The notes: generated by a model not told the origin, from the letters alone. Positions 53,301 to 62,033 are shown, numbered from the stretch's first letter. The stretch: DNA of 64,000 nt from Halarsenatibacter sp964462585 (GCA_964462585.1 CAYXAK010000002.1:1-64000), one strand, 5' to 3'. Program-made: numbers and translations.

Positions 53301-54826
53301 CCGGTGAGGTGGAACTGGCCGGTGGGGTCGAGCTGCGTGGTGATTTAAGCGGTGAGCTGGCCACACCCCGGGCTGAACTGGAAACTAAAATCGTCGATCT
53401 CATCATAAATGATTACAGCCTGCGGGAGGTTACCGGCAGGGCAATACTGGATGAGGATCTCAATCTGGAACTGGAGCAGGAGCTTCTGGCCGAAGATGAA
53501 GGCAGACTGGGCCTGGAGGCCTCACTCTCGCTCCAGGAGAATATGAGTGAAGAGGCCAGTTTTGCCCTGGTGGCAGAGGATTTTCCCCTGGCCTTCTCCG
53601 AGTCTTTCGTGCCCGATAACATGGGAGTATTCGGCCAGCTGGATGGAAGAGTTGAGGGGCGGGGCAGCCTGGAAGATCCCGAACTTGAGGGCAGACTTGA
53701 TCTGGATATCTCCGAGCTGGATCTCGATCAGGAGGATATCGCTGAGGGTAAGCTGGCCTTTGATTTTTCCGGCGGTGAGATGGAGCTGGTCGACAGCAGG
53801 CTTACCATGGGCGATGGCTATCTCGAGGCCGCAGGCCATATCGATATCCTGGATACCGATGATTTCTGGCATATTGCGCTGGAAGCCGGCGATCTGCCTC
53901 TCAGCTATCAGGAGAGCACCGCCGATATTTCCGGTGAACTGGATATAACCGGCGGGCTCTACACACCGCAGATAACAGGAGATATCCGTTTCGACAATAT
54001 GGTCGCAGTTCTGCCGGAAGGCGAGATGGAGATGCCCGGTGAGATTGAGGGTGAGGACGCCCGATTTCAGCCCGGGCTGGATATCAACATCAGAGCCGGC
54101 AGCAATAATTATGCCCGGCACGAAAACGCCGAGGTGAAGGTTGAAGAGGGCAATCTGCGCCTGCTCTACCGGGACAGGCTGACAATCGATGGTCAGCTTT
54201 CCTCGCGTCAGGGCTGGGCTTTTTTCTACAATAACCGCTTCACACTGGAGAGTGCCCGTCTGAACTTTGCCGCCAGCCGCGGTGTGGTGCCGAGAGTGCT
54301 GGTCAGGGCCAGCACCAGAACACAGGGCACAACCATCAATGTAACACTCGATGGTACGCCGGATAATATCAACACCACCTTCTCCTCCGTGCCGGAGCTG
54401 ACGGAGCAGGAGATTCTGACACTTCTTACCAGCCGTGGTGCCCTCAGCGGTTTTCTGGGCGGTGGGGACAGATCTCTGGGCGGTATGATACAGAGCGAGA
54501 TATTCCGCTTTTTCAGCGATTCATTTCAGCTGCAGGTTCTGGAATTTCAGCGCACACTGCGTGAGGCCCTGGAGCTTGATCGCCTGGAGATAATCACACA
54601 TGATCTGGGCTGGGAGCAGGAGGTCTCACTGCATATGGGCAAGGACCTCACCGACAGGCTCTATCTCGAAACCCAGAGCGATTTTTCCGCAGGCAGTATG
54701 GAGACAGACCTGATATTCAGCTATTCTCTTACGGATTATACCTCACTGGGAGGAACTTTAATAGATGTAGGCGTGGATGGCTGGCAGGATTATTCGATAA
54801 CAATAGAGACAGGGATAGAATTTTAA
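50342..54826 (+). CDS. tamB: TamB-like (DUF490, AsmA-clan) inner membrane-anchored protein
   Basis: 1494-residue protein with one N-terminal membrane anchor (about 5-22) and a very long repetitive beta-helical body rich in Asp, Glu, Leu and Gly. The C-terminal DUF490 domain is recognised by SGQLSSRQGWAFFYNNRFTL-type repeats (DGQLSSRQGWAFFYNN), LLTSRGALSG and a final aromatic EF. TamB-family proteins form a lipid-conducting bridge from inner to outer membrane and act with an Omp85 protein; bamA follows directly. ATG at 50342 has GGGAGG about 10 bases upstream. Its strong acidity fits a halophile. Confidence 0.9.
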   Translation: MSWKKIVLMLLLLSAIVGIPYQIYMSGRLQEWEDEAVQQLEQRFEAELEYEDVSFLPLNRLTISGLEFSSEEFSARVPELELYYDFDRFLSRLYRERLDIDLIPALIDSLEVIKAEGAAFYLHFSDEDNLHLTEPPEEFLFHPDLIWDHLPSLPRGAELLLADSTLTYRDAFGQVSIDNLRLEGYSPGRSRLEMALAGDIELAGLEYGDYSFQNKLTASDLTVKGIIDEQSWQMDMNLNLVSADELLKPFLQDLDYSAAGFDLANLEVETDHLQSLAASIQGHGSEIDDMQIDGSGGFERLALPGLDIEDLNWEVSYDDNEGILFLPGLDFQLNGDPVRADGHLSLRAPGEDFALELEGDSLDLGSFVDFLPEDLRAELDDNDIGFEPGQAGLNIRAAAGESGPEASLQIDLEGLSVRGEEMTGEISAAWQEGRLIVDEGRLNFLESGGKAKGHESLSFSGRLDTAEMLYNFSLQTEDFGLDLLHSILPDGMIAEGGEFWPETGALDLSARISGSGLSAEDMQAHIETDLSDLSFADLPGGSAHGEFWYSQGSLEISFLELDTDLGRGRLSGELDLNEESFDIWFDTDRLELPTLAGYVDAEESDRIAGEAEVSGRISGDFAEPELSSTVHVPGADIYGMEIVEGRGELRYSPSRQEFVLDDLVFASRSARVISQGSLDISPGTPKLDLELSVEGLTYEYINELFQIALPLSGDVGGTVDIEGPLDDIRVRSDARSESTVFSPDFVDDYELAFKNSRASFFWSQDEPFQVEDLYMERDNAVFTMNGDFAEDDFSVDFVLENYMLEHLADTLPDFDEDVAGRASIRGEAFGLYEDPGASVSFLLQDMVWQNYELGQLEGEGSYESEALEMSSGLWQPGSGSVRIDGRAEELMADPSLDFNLDLSDLELEYYLNKFGYELAMELPYSLDGNVDVGGSLEDPLADVDITMAGDGFGWGEVNLSGRISDSYDLSLFGSGLELEHLSDIFSTGEVELAGGVELRGDLSGELATPRAELETKIVDLIINDYSLREVTGRAILDEDLNLELEQELLAEDEGRLGLEASLSLQENMSEEASFALVAEDFPLAFSESFVPDNMGVFGQLDGRVEGRGSLEDPELEGRLDLDISELDLDQEDIAEGKLAFDFSGGEMELVDSRLTMGDGYLEAAGHIDILDTDDFWHIALEAGDLPLSYQESTADISGELDITGGLYTPQITGDIRFDNMVAVLPEGEMEMPGEIEGEDARFQPGLDINIRAGSNNYARHENAEVKVEEGNLRLLYRDRLTIDGQLSSRQGWAFFYNNRFTLESARLNFAASRGVVPRVLVRASTRTQGTTINVTLDGTPDNINTTFSSVPELTEQEILTLLTSRGALSGFLGGGDRSLGGMIQSEIFRFFSDSFQLQVLEFQRTLREALELDRLEIITHDLGWEQEVSLHMGKDLTDRLYLETQSDFSAGSMETDLIFSYSLTDYTSLGGTLIDVGVDGWQDYSITIETGIEF

Positions 54827-54871
54827 TGATCTGCAAAAAATTATCTTTCTAAAATGGCAAGGAGGTCAAGA

Positions 54872-56476
54872 ATGAAGAAAACATTGCTGGCAGCGGCCCT
54901 GGCAGCTGTGATGGTATTTGCCCTTTCGGCTGCCGCCGGGGCTCAGGATACAGTTGCGGAGATCACCATTGAGGGCAACGAAAATATATCGGAGGAGAGG
55001 ATCAGGGAGCATATATCGACAGAGCCCGGAGATGAATATGATAGAGACAGACTGCGTGATGATATGGAAGCAGTCTATGAGATGGGTTATTTTGATGATG
55101 TCAATGTCAGCTTCGCCACAGGCCCCGATGGTCTGGAGGCCATCTTTGAAGTGGTGGAGTTTCCCCGCATATCTAAAATAGAGATCAGCGGCCACGAGGA
55201 TGTCTACACAAGGGCTGAGATCCTGGAGGAGATAGGGGTTAGCGAGAATGAAGTCCTCAATGTCAACACACTCAACTCCGGCCTCAGCGATCTCAACTTC
55301 AGGTTTCAGGAAGATGGCTATATCATGGCCAGGATAGAGGACGTGGATTTCACACCCGAAGGTGAGCTCACACTGACAATGAACCCCGGCTATCTCAACG
55401 AGGTGACCTTTGAGGGCAATGAAAAGACCAGAGATTATATTATAGAGAGGGAGCTGAAAGGACTGGAGCCCGGCCAGCCCGTCAACCAGCAGCAGATAGA
55501 GATGGCCACCCAGAGGCTATTTGCCACCGAATACTTTCAGGATATCTACCCCGACCTGCAGGTTGTGGATGAGGTGGAGAACAGGGCCAATCTGATCATT
55601 CAGATGGAGGAGGCCAATACCGGCAGCCTCAATTTCGGCGGCGGCTACCATTCCGAGGACGGCTGGTTCGGATTTCTCGATGTGGAGGAGAGAAATCTGT
55701 TAGGCCGCGGTCAGACCATAGCCTTCGACTGGCGCTTTGGCGATCAGACCCGCTATAACTTCACCTTTGAGGAACCACGGGTGATGGGCAGCCATCTGGC
55801 CTTCGGCCTCGATATATATGATGAGGAGCGGGGTAACCGCGTCCGCGGTGTCGACACCAGGTTCGACCATCCCGTGACCGAGAACTGGGATGCCGGTCTG
55901 ACATTAACATACAATCGCGACCTGGATGAGAGGATATCGACCCACAGTGTGACGATGCGCGGCAGCCGCGATACCCGCGATCATCCCCTCTTTCCCCGGG
56001 ATGGCGGCCTCAACAGGGTTTCCCTGGAGACGGCCGGCTATGTGTTGGGAGGAGACCATGATTTTCTCAAGCTGAGAAGCGATAACAGGGCCTACTTCCC
56101 CGGCTACAGGGATGATCATGCCGTGGCATTTAGAGGTGAGATAGGCCTCAGCAACACCGAGCTGCCCTTCCACGAGCAGTACACACTGGGCGGGCCCGAT
56201 TCGCTGCGCGGCTATTCCCGCCGGCGCGGTGATAACATGGCGCTCCTGAATGCGGAATACCGTTTTCAGATCATAGATAATGTGCAGGGAGCGGGTTTTT
56301 ACGATTACGGTAAGGTCTGGAATGACGACGATGATACGCCCTTTCTCTTCGATCTGAACAGGGGAGTGGGAGCGGGCGTCCGCCTCAATACCCCCATAGG
56401 TCTGGTCAGAATAGATTATGCCTTTGACGAGGACTGGTCGGGAACACCACATCTCAGCTTCGGACAGACGTTTTAA
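54872..56476 (+). CDS. bamA: Outer membrane assembly factor BamA/Omp85, three POTRA domains
   Basis: 534-residue precursor with a signal peptide ending near AAAGAQD. Three POTRA domains follow: about 26-92 (AEITIEGNENISEERI), 94-170 (ISKIEISGHEDVYTR) and 171-250 (VTFEGNEKTRDYII). The rest is a 16-strand barrel with GSRDTRDHPLFPRDGG, the LRGY form of the VRGF loop motif in GPDSLRGYSRR, and a C-terminal Phe. E. coli BamA has five POTRAs, so this is a short form. The adjacent tamB leaves TamA as an alternative name. ATG at 54872 has AAGGAGG 7 bases upstream. Confidence 0.93.
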   Translation: MKKTLLAAALAAVMVFALSAAAGAQDTVAEITIEGNENISEERIREHISTEPGDEYDRDRLRDDMEAVYEMGYFDDVNVSFATGPDGLEAIFEVVEFPRISKIEISGHEDVYTRAEILEEIGVSENEVLNVNTLNSGLSDLNFRFQEDGYIMARIEDVDFTPEGELTLTMNPGYLNEVTFEGNEKTRDYIIERELKGLEPGQPVNQQQIEMATQRLFATEYFQDIYPDLQVVDEVENRANLIIQMEEANTGSLNFGGGYHSEDGWFGFLDVEERNLLGRGQTIAFDWRFGDQTRYNFTFEEPRVMGSHLAFGLDIYDEERGNRVRGVDTRFDHPVTENWDAGLTLTYNRDLDERISTHSVTMRGSRDTRDHPLFPRDGGLNRVSLETAGYVLGGDHDFLKLRSDNRAYFPGYRDDHAVAFRGEIGLSNTELPFHEQYTLGGPDSLRGYSRRRGDNMALLNAEYRFQIIDNVQGAGFYDYGKVWNDDDDTPFLFDLNRGVGAGVRLNTPIGLVRIDYAFDEDWSGTPHLSFGQTF

Positions 56477-56530
56477 AGAAAGATATAAAAAAAGGGATAT
56501 AATCACCAGTAATTTGAGGAGGATGCCAAA

Positions 56531-56983
56531 TTGACAACACGAAAATTAATGTCACTGTCTGTTGTGGTCGCTCTCTTTGTCGGTCTGGGACTGGGTTTGA
56601 TACTGGCCGATGGGACCATAATAAGGGCAGAAGAGGAAGAACGGAGCGAGATCGCCTTTGTCAGTGTACAGGAGGTCTTCGAGAACCATCCAGATAAAGA
56701 GCAGGCGGAGGAGCAGCTCAATCTGGAAGCACAGGAGATGCAGATGGAACTGGAAGAGGAAGCTGAAGATATGGGGGAGAATGAACAGCAGCAGATGCTG
56801 CAGGAATATCAGGAAGAGCTCTCCCGGCGGGAAGAGGAGCTGATAGGAGAAGTTCTGCAGGATATAGAGCAGGTCATAACCGAGCTGGCCGAGGAGAAGA
56901 ATCTGGAGGTTGTTCTGGAGGGTGAAAATATTCTCTACGGCGGCTATGATCTGACACCGGAAGTTCTCGATGAGATAGGCTAA
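56531..56983 (+). CDS. OmpH/Skp-family periplasmic chaperone
   Basis: 150-residue exported protein. After a signal sequence (about 5-33) comes IAFVSVQEVFENHP, the OmpH beginning, a Gln/Glu-rich coiled-coil arm (about 60-115) and the closing beta part LEVVLEGENILYGGYDLTPEVL, all typical of OmpH. It would hold unfolded outer-membrane proteins for BamA. TTG start at 56531 with AGGAGG 8 bases upstream. Order bamA-ompH-lpxD is the classical one, here interrupted by two extra genes. Confidence 0.92.
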   Translation: MTTRKLMSLSVVVALFVGLGLGLILADGTIIRAEEEERSEIAFVSVQEVFENHPDKEQAEEQLNLEAQEMQMELEEEAEDMGENEQQQMLQEYQEELSRREEELIGEVLQDIEQVITELAEEKNLEVVLEGENILYGGYDLTPEVLDEIG

Positions 56984-57025
56984 TTAAGCTGATCTAATTA
57001 AGCTGATAAAGAAGGCGTGATTGTC

Positions 57026-57943
57026 ATGAAGCTGCTTGTGAAAATAAGCAAATACGGCCTCTATTCCCTGGTGCTGGCGGTGGTGTCTGCTGCTGTTCTC
57101 TTCACCGCCCTCTATCTGCAGGGTACAGCGGTCGATATAACCAGACCGGAGCGAGTCATCGAGGCGGAGGGTGTCGGTCGTGATCTCTCAAACCTGGCCG
57201 AAACTGCCGGGGAAAAGAGAGCCGGTGTTATGGCTTCGGTCTCAGAGCAGGCCGGATCCGAGCGGGAGAAAAATTTCGATCTGATTGGACTGGAGAGCGG
57301 ATTAGAGCGGCTTCTGCAGCGCAGATACGATCTCAAAAGAGCCAGCAGCGAAGAGGTTATAGCCCGGGAAGAGATGCTGTTTCAGCGTCGGTTCGAGGAG
57401 TTCAGAGCCGGGCAGCTGGAGGAAGCTGAAGAGCTCATAAGTGAGAGTGAAGCCGCCCTGGAGAGGGAGATAATGGAGATCGACAGCGAGATCAGTGAGC
57501 GGGAACTTCAGATTCTGCAGGAAGTGAGAAGGGATTACCGTCAGGAAAACTGGCCCGAACTTCTCAATCTGCGCGTAAAACTCAGAACCATGGATCTCTC
57601 CGCCGACCGCTATCAGGAGATAAGCGGGAGGGTGGCGGAGATAGAGGCCGATATAGAGAACAGGATCGAGCGTGTAAAACAGCAGCTGGAATCCCGCCTG
57701 GAACAGGAGCGCCTGAGAGAGGTGGGACAGCTCAGACAGCGCCACAATCTCTATGTGCAGAACGTCATGTCCGGGCTGGAAGAGAGCCTGGAATCCTACC
57801 GAAAAGAGGGCGAAGAGGAGATTGCTGAACTTCAGGCGGAGGAGCGGGAGCGCCTGGAAACAGCCCGGGAGCAGCTGGAAGAGCGTCTGAACCTCCAGCT
57901 GGAGGCGATGAAAGGAAACCTGCACAGCCTTTATGAGAATTGA
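57026..57943 (+). CDS. Membrane-anchored coiled-coil protein of unknown function
   Basis: 305 residues, unrecognised. One N-terminal membrane segment (about 8-32) is followed by a long helical region: residues 60-305 are almost wholly Glu, Arg, Leu, Gln and Ala in heptad-like order, so a rod-shaped extracytoplasmic coiled coil is expected. ATG at 57026 is chosen over GTG 57017. It is located between two OmpH-type genes, which suggests work in the periplasm on outer-membrane assembly or spacing between the membranes. This is inferred from context only. Confidence 0.65.
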   Translation: MKLLVKISKYGLYSLVLAVVSAAVLFTALYLQGTAVDITRPERVIEAEGVGRDLSNLAETAGEKRAGVMASVSEQAGSEREKNFDLIGLESGLERLLQRRYDLKRASSEEVIAREEMLFQRRFEEFRAGQLEEAEELISESEAALEREIMEIDSEISERELQILQEVRRDYRQENWPELLNLRVKLRTMDLSADRYQEISGRVAEIEADIENRIERVKQQLESRLEQERLREVGQLRQRHNLYVQNVMSGLEESLESYRKEGEEEIAELQAEERERLETAREQLEERLNLQLEAMKGNLHSLYEN

Positions 57944-57959
57944 GGAAGGGGATATATAG

Positions 57960-58436
57960 ATGAGAAAATGCATTCTGGCCCTTCTGCTGCTTTTTATGCT
58001 GGCCGCTGCCGGGGGCTGTGATAGGCCTCCCGAACATCGGGTGGCACGGGTGGATCTGGACCGGCTCCTGGAGGAGAGCGAGAAGGCGGCCAGCTACCAG
58101 CAGGAACTGGACGAGAGGGGAGAAGAGCTGGAGGAATATTACCGGCAGCTTGATCTGGACGGTCCGGAGACCGAAGATCAGTATTCGGTCTATCAGCAGT
58201 ACCAGCAGGAGGTCGCAGAAATCCAGGATAAATTCGATGAGTCCATAGCCGCTGCCATCGAGAAGATGGATGGCAGTGAGAGGTTTGACGCCGTTGTCAC
58301 CGCCGAAGCCGCCCATGTTGTCGAGGAGGATATAACCGAACAGGTGGCCGAGATAATGGACGGAGATGAGGGCAGTGAAAGCGAAGCGAAGGGATCAGAA
58401 GATGACGGGGGAGATCACAGCGATGAAGATGAATGA
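57960..58436 (+). CDS. OmpH-like lipoprotein
   Basis: 158-residue predicted lipoprotein: signal LLLLFMLAAAGGC with lipobox AGGC, Cys20. The mature part starts HRVARVDLDRLLEESEKAAS and contains two helical arms with Gln/Glu repeats, similar in pattern to OmpH/Skp but tethered by lipid. DAVVTAEAAHVVEEDITEQV near the end replaces the usual YGGxDLT. The C-terminal 25 residues are a Glu/Asp/Ser tail, overlapping the lpxD start by 14 bases. A lipid-anchored second chaperone is the best guess. Confidence 0.68.
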   Translation: MRKCILALLLLFMLAAAGGCDRPPEHRVARVDLDRLLEESEKAASYQQELDERGEELEEYYRQLDLDGPETEDQYSVYQQYQQEVAEIQDKFDESIAAAIEKMDGSERFDAVVTAEAAHVVEEDITEQVAEIMDGDEGSESEAKGSEDDGGDHSDEDE

Positions 58437-59487
58437 TATAAATGAGAGCATAAGGGCCGAGAAAATCGCCGGCATGGTGGGGGGAGAGCTGAAAGCTCCT
58501 GCCGACCTGGAGATCTCTGAAATTTGTGGTGCAGCCTCGGCCGGCGAGAATAGCCTGACATATGCAGAGGATGAGGGCTTTTTACAGCAGGCTCTGCAGA
58601 ATGGAGCCGCTTTAATTTTGCTGGAGGAGGAGCTCTACACCCCCGATATCGAGGCCATAGTGGTCGATGAACCCCGGCTGGCCTATGCCCGGGCAGCTGA
58701 GCTCTTCCCCGATGAACGCTACCGGCGGGAGGGTGTGGCGGATGAAGCTTATATCAGCTCTGCAGCCGAGCTGGCCGGGGATGTCGCCGTTCACGCCGGA
58801 GTAACGGTAGAGGGATCTGTCCGGATCGGCAGCCGCACCAGGATAGCTCCGGGCTGCACACTGACAGGCCCCCTGCAGATCGGCCGGGACTGCCTTCTCC
58901 ATCCCGATGTGACGGTCCTGCCCGGCTGTGAGATAGGCGACAGGGTGGAGATACAGTCCGGGGCGGTCATAGGCAGCGATGGCTTCGGCTATGCCAGCCA
59001 GGAAGGCAGCCACTACAGAATTCCCCAGCAGGGCAGGGTGATAATTGAGGATGATGTGGAGATAGGAGCTCTGACGGCCGTGGACAGGGCCGCAGATGGC
59101 GAGACACGAATCGGGGCCGGCAGCAAGATAGATAATCTGGTGCAGATCTCTCACAACGTGCAGGTAGGTCCGGCCGCCCTCATCGCCGGACAGAGCGGTA
59201 TAGCCGGCAGCACCGAGCTGGGTGAGAGGGTTACGCTGGCCGGACAGGTGGGTATCATAGATCATCTCCAGCTGGGAGATGATATCACCTTTACGGGCAA
59301 GGCCAAGGTCGGCAAAAATATAGAAGAAGCCGGAATATATTCCGGTATACCCGCCCGCCCCCACCGTGAATACCTCAAGCTTGAGGCCCGCATGCGCCGG
59401 CTTCCCCGCCTTAAAAGCAGGATCGATGAACTGGAGAATAAGCTGGAGAAATTAAAGGAGGAGATGTCCGATGAAGATAAAGAATAA
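58423..59487 (+). CDS. lpxD: UDP-3-O-acylglucosamine N-acyltransferase (LpxD)
   Basis: Third enzyme of lipid A synthesis; transfers a 3-hydroxyacyl chain from ACP to the 2-amino group. The 354-residue protein has an N-terminal uridine-binding domain (about 1-100), a left-handed beta helix of hexapeptides, and a C-terminal helix. The catalytic His is retained in NLVQISHNVQVG, as is the second His in GIIDHLQLGDD. ATG at 58423 has GGGGGAG about 9 bases upstream. It overlaps the genes on both sides. Confidence 0.95.
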   Translation: MKMNDINESIRAEKIAGMVGGELKAPADLEISEICGAASAGENSLTYAEDEGFLQQALQNGAALILLEEELYTPDIEAIVVDEPRLAYARAAELFPDERYRREGVADEAYISSAAELAGDVAVHAGVTVEGSVRIGSRTRIAPGCTLTGPLQIGRDCLLHPDVTVLPGCEIGDRVEIQSGAVIGSDGFGYASQEGSHYRIPQQGRVIIEDDVEIGALTAVDRAADGETRIGAGSKIDNLVQISHNVQVGPAALIAGQSGIAGSTELGERVTLAGQVGIIDHLQLGDDITFTGKAKVGKNIEEAGIYSGIPARPHREYLKLEARMRRLPRLKSRIDELENKLEKLKEEMSDEDKE

Positions 59488-60124
59488 AATTTTTATAGCC
59501 GCACTTATAATCATGTTATCAGCTGTTCTGACGGCTCCAAAGGTCGGAGCTCAGGTCGACCCCCAGCCCCTATCGACCCACGGTGAGCTGATAACCATAC
59601 CGACGGCCAGGATCATGGCCTACAGGGGGAGGGTCGGTGCGGAATACCGCCAGAACCGCAGCCGCATCTACGGAGTTTTCCGCCTGGAGAACTTCATGGA
59701 GCTGGGCGGTCAGGTTCAGGACCATCCGGTCCACGATGAGGAGCTGGGTATTCTGCTCAAGGCCCGGATACTGACCGAGGAGGAGGAGAGGCCGGCCGTC
59801 GCCGCCGGCATCAGGGGCACATCGCCCTATGTCAGTGTCAGCAAATATCTGGGCGAGAACTTCGATCTGCATTTCGGCATAGGAGATTCCCAGCCTGACG
59901 GTCTCTTTATCGGACTGAACTATGTCCACAACCCCGGAGTACAGGGCATAGCCTATGCAGAGGAAGGTGAGGGCTTTTCCCTGCCGCGCACAAATCTCAT
60001 GCTGGAGTTTGCCAGTGATGATATAAATATCGGTGCCAGGACACAGCTGGCTCCGGAGCTGTCAGGTGAGCTGAGCGTGATAGGAATGGACAGCGTCAAG
60101 GCAGGCATAGATTTCACCTTCTAA
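59471..60124 (+). CDS. Putative outer-membrane beta-barrel protein (YjbH-like pattern)
   Basis: 217-residue exported protein with a signal peptide (about 5-28, ending KVGAQ). The rest alternates polar and hydrophobic residues as amphipathic strands and closes with AGIDFTF, an aromatic C-terminus typical of BamA substrates. GELITIPTARIMAYRGRVGAEYR resembles YjbH-family barrels (seen in parts GELITIPTARI and RVGAEYR), but similarity is weak. It overlaps lpxD by 17 bases, so it belongs to the lpx operon. Function unknown. Confidence 0.6.
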   Translation: MKIKNKIFIAALIIMLSAVLTAPKVGAQVDPQPLSTHGELITIPTARIMAYRGRVGAEYRQNRSRIYGVFRLENFMELGGQVQDHPVHDEELGILLKARILTEEEERPAVAAGIRGTSPYVSVSKYLGENFDLHFGIGDSQPDGLFIGLNYVHNPGVQGIAYAEEGEGFSLPRTNLMLEFASDDINIGARTQLAPELSGELSVIGMDSVKAGIDFTF

Positions 60125-60182
60125 CAAAACCTCAGAATAATACCTCAGACTACAGATCTGAACCGGCAGAGAGGATGTGAAT

Positions 60183-61316
60183 ATGGGGAAAATAAGACCT
60201 CCCCTTGTGGACAGCTATATATTCAAAGAGGTGGCCAGGCCCTATCTGGCCGGTGTGCTGATCATAACAGTGGTGATGCTGAGCAATTTTCTCTACCAGG
60301 TGGCCGATATGATCATCATGCAGGATGTGGCCCTGGCCACAGTGCTGGAGCTCATCGCCTACCAGCTGCCGGAGATAGTGGTCGAGACTTTTCCGGTGGC
60401 CGTTCTCTTTGCCATCATGTCCGGGATAGGCCGCCTCAATAGAGAACGGGAGTTCAGCGCCCTGCGCATGGGCGGTTTCAGCGTCTACCGCCTGGCCATA
60501 CCCCTGATCATCTTCGGCCTCATCGTCAGCGGCATGACCTATCTTCTCAACGAAAATGTCGTGCCCTGGACCAATCACAGGGCCCGCAATATCATCAGAG
60601 AAGCCGCACTGCAGGATATCATGCCCGAGGTGAGGGAGAATGTATTCTTTGAGGGGCCGGATGAGAGGGTGTTCTATGTGCGGGGTTATGATGAGGAAGA
60701 GGCCCGGCTGGAAAGGGTCATCATCTTCCAGCAGCAGGGCCGTGACGATTTTCCCGAGGTTATCACCGCCGCCAGGGGTGAGGTGGTGGAGCAGGACTGG
60801 AGGCTTTTCCAGGGACATGTGCACAGCTATCTGCCGGACGGCAGGCTCGATCTGGCCGCGGGCTTCGAGGAGATGGTCTTCACAGTGGAGGAGGATATGG
60901 ACCGATTTCTGGCCCGCCAGCGCACACCGGCGGAGATGAGCCGGGAGGAGCTGCGGGAGGAGATCGAGCTCTTCCGCCGCAGCGGCATCGATGTCACCTC
61001 ACTGCTTGTCGATTATCACATGAAGATAGCACTGCCCCTGACTCCTCTGGTCTTTGTTCTGATCGGGATGCCTCTCAGCCTGGGCAACAGGGAGAGCAGG
61101 GCCCTGTCTCTGGCCCTCACTGTCATTATAATTTTTTCCTATTATCTTCTGGTCTCTTTTGCCCGCTCCTTCGGCCGCAGCGGGGTTTTAAGCCCTCTGA
61201 CAGCGGCCTGGCTGCCCCATATTATCTTTACCTTTCTCGGTCTGCTGCTGATCATCTTCCGCAACAAATGGTCGGCACTGCTGACCGGTCTGATGAGAAA
61301 GATAATGGTTTTTTGA
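60183..61316 (+). CDS. LptF/LptG-family permease of the LPS export complex
   Basis: 377-residue inner-membrane protein of the YjgP/YjgQ family. Three N-terminal helices (about 12-125), a periplasmic beta-jellyroll domain (about 130-265) and three C-terminal helices are visible. Marks are FPVAVLFAIMSGIGRLNRERE in the coupling helix, LNENVVPWTN after helix 3 and FVLIGMPLSLGNRESRA. With LptB it drives LPS from the membrane to LptC/LptA. Only one such gene is in the window; the partner may be elsewhere. ATG at 60183 chosen over GTG 60177. Confidence 0.92.
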   Translation: MGKIRPPLVDSYIFKEVARPYLAGVLIITVVMLSNFLYQVADMIIMQDVALATVLELIAYQLPEIVVETFPVAVLFAIMSGIGRLNREREFSALRMGGFSVYRLAIPLIIFGLIVSGMTYLLNENVVPWTNHRARNIIREAALQDIMPEVRENVFFEGPDERVFYVRGYDEEEARLERVIIFQQQGRDDFPEVITAARGEVVEQDWRLFQGHVHSYLPDGRLDLAAGFEEMVFTVEEDMDRFLARQRTPAEMSREELREEIELFRRSGIDVTSLLVDYHMKIALPLTPLVFVLIGMPLSLGNRESRALSLALTVIIIFSYYLLVSFARSFGRSGVLSPLTAAWLPHIIFTFLGLLLIIFRNKWSALLTGLMRKIMVF

Positions 61317-61356
61317 TGAATTTTGCAGATCAATTTCAGGAAAGGAGATGTCAGCG

Positions 61357-62007
61357 GTGTTGAGAAGTGAGGGAGAGGGTTTTCAATTTTTTTTATTTCG
61401 GGTTCTGCCGGCTTTTCTGGCGGCGGGGCTGGTTATGGCCGCCTGCTCAGTGACGGCAGATGGTATGCAGATTAAATCCGGTCTGCTCGACTATCAGGCC
61501 GATATAATTGAGATAAGCGAGGGTGTGACAGTTTACTGGGAGGATTACCAGGTGGATTCGCTCCGGGGAGAGATAGACAGGGAGAATGAGATAGCCACCT
61601 TCTTCACAGATGTTGTGCTCACCTTTGCCGAAGGCACCTCGGCCGGGGAGGAGCTGACGGTCTATCTGCAGGAGGAGAGGTTTATTTTCACAGATGATGT
61701 TCTGCTCGAATACAGATCAGATCCGGAGGCGGAGCTTCTGGAGCTGAAAGCTGACAGGCTGGAGATGTTCGGTGAGACCGGCAATTTTGAGGCCCGGGGC
61801 AGTGTCGATATAGATTATCGCGGCCGCAAAATAACGGCAGACGAAGGTGATTATATTGAGGAGGATGAGATCTTCTATATGCGCCACAATGTGCGTCTGG
61901 AGGAAGAGGATGGTGACTGGATAACGGCCGACAGAGCCCAGGTTCACCTGGGAGAAGAGGATATATTTCGGGCCGAGGGCAATGTGGAGATAGAACTGGG
62001 TCTTTGA
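61357..62007 (+). CDS. LptA/LptC (OstA-like) LPS transport protein
   Basis: 216-residue exported protein. A hydrophobic N-terminal segment (about 8-28) may be signal or anchor. The rest follows the OstA/LptC pattern of short strands: GLLDYQADIIEISEGVTVYW, VLTFAEGTSAGEELTVYL, ADRLEMFGETGNFEARGSVD and RAQVHLGEEDIFRAEGNVEI, each with the ADR/AEG repeats of LptA slots. It would receive LPS from the LptF/G permease encoded just upstream. GTG at 61357 is chosen with AAGGAG 9-10 bases away. LptA or LptC cannot be separated with confidence. Confidence 0.8.
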   Translation: MLRSEGEGFQFFLFRVLPAFLAAGLVMAACSVTADGMQIKSGLLDYQADIIEISEGVTVYWEDYQVDSLRGEIDRENEIATFFTDVVLTFAEGTSAGEELTVYLQEERFIFTDDVLLEYRSDPEAELLELKADRLEMFGETGNFEARGSVDIDYRGRKITADEGDYIEEDEIFYMRHNVRLEEEDGDWITADRAQVHLGEEDIFRAEGNVEIELGL

Positions 62008-62033
62008 CGGTTACAAGGGGGGCGAGAAAAAAC

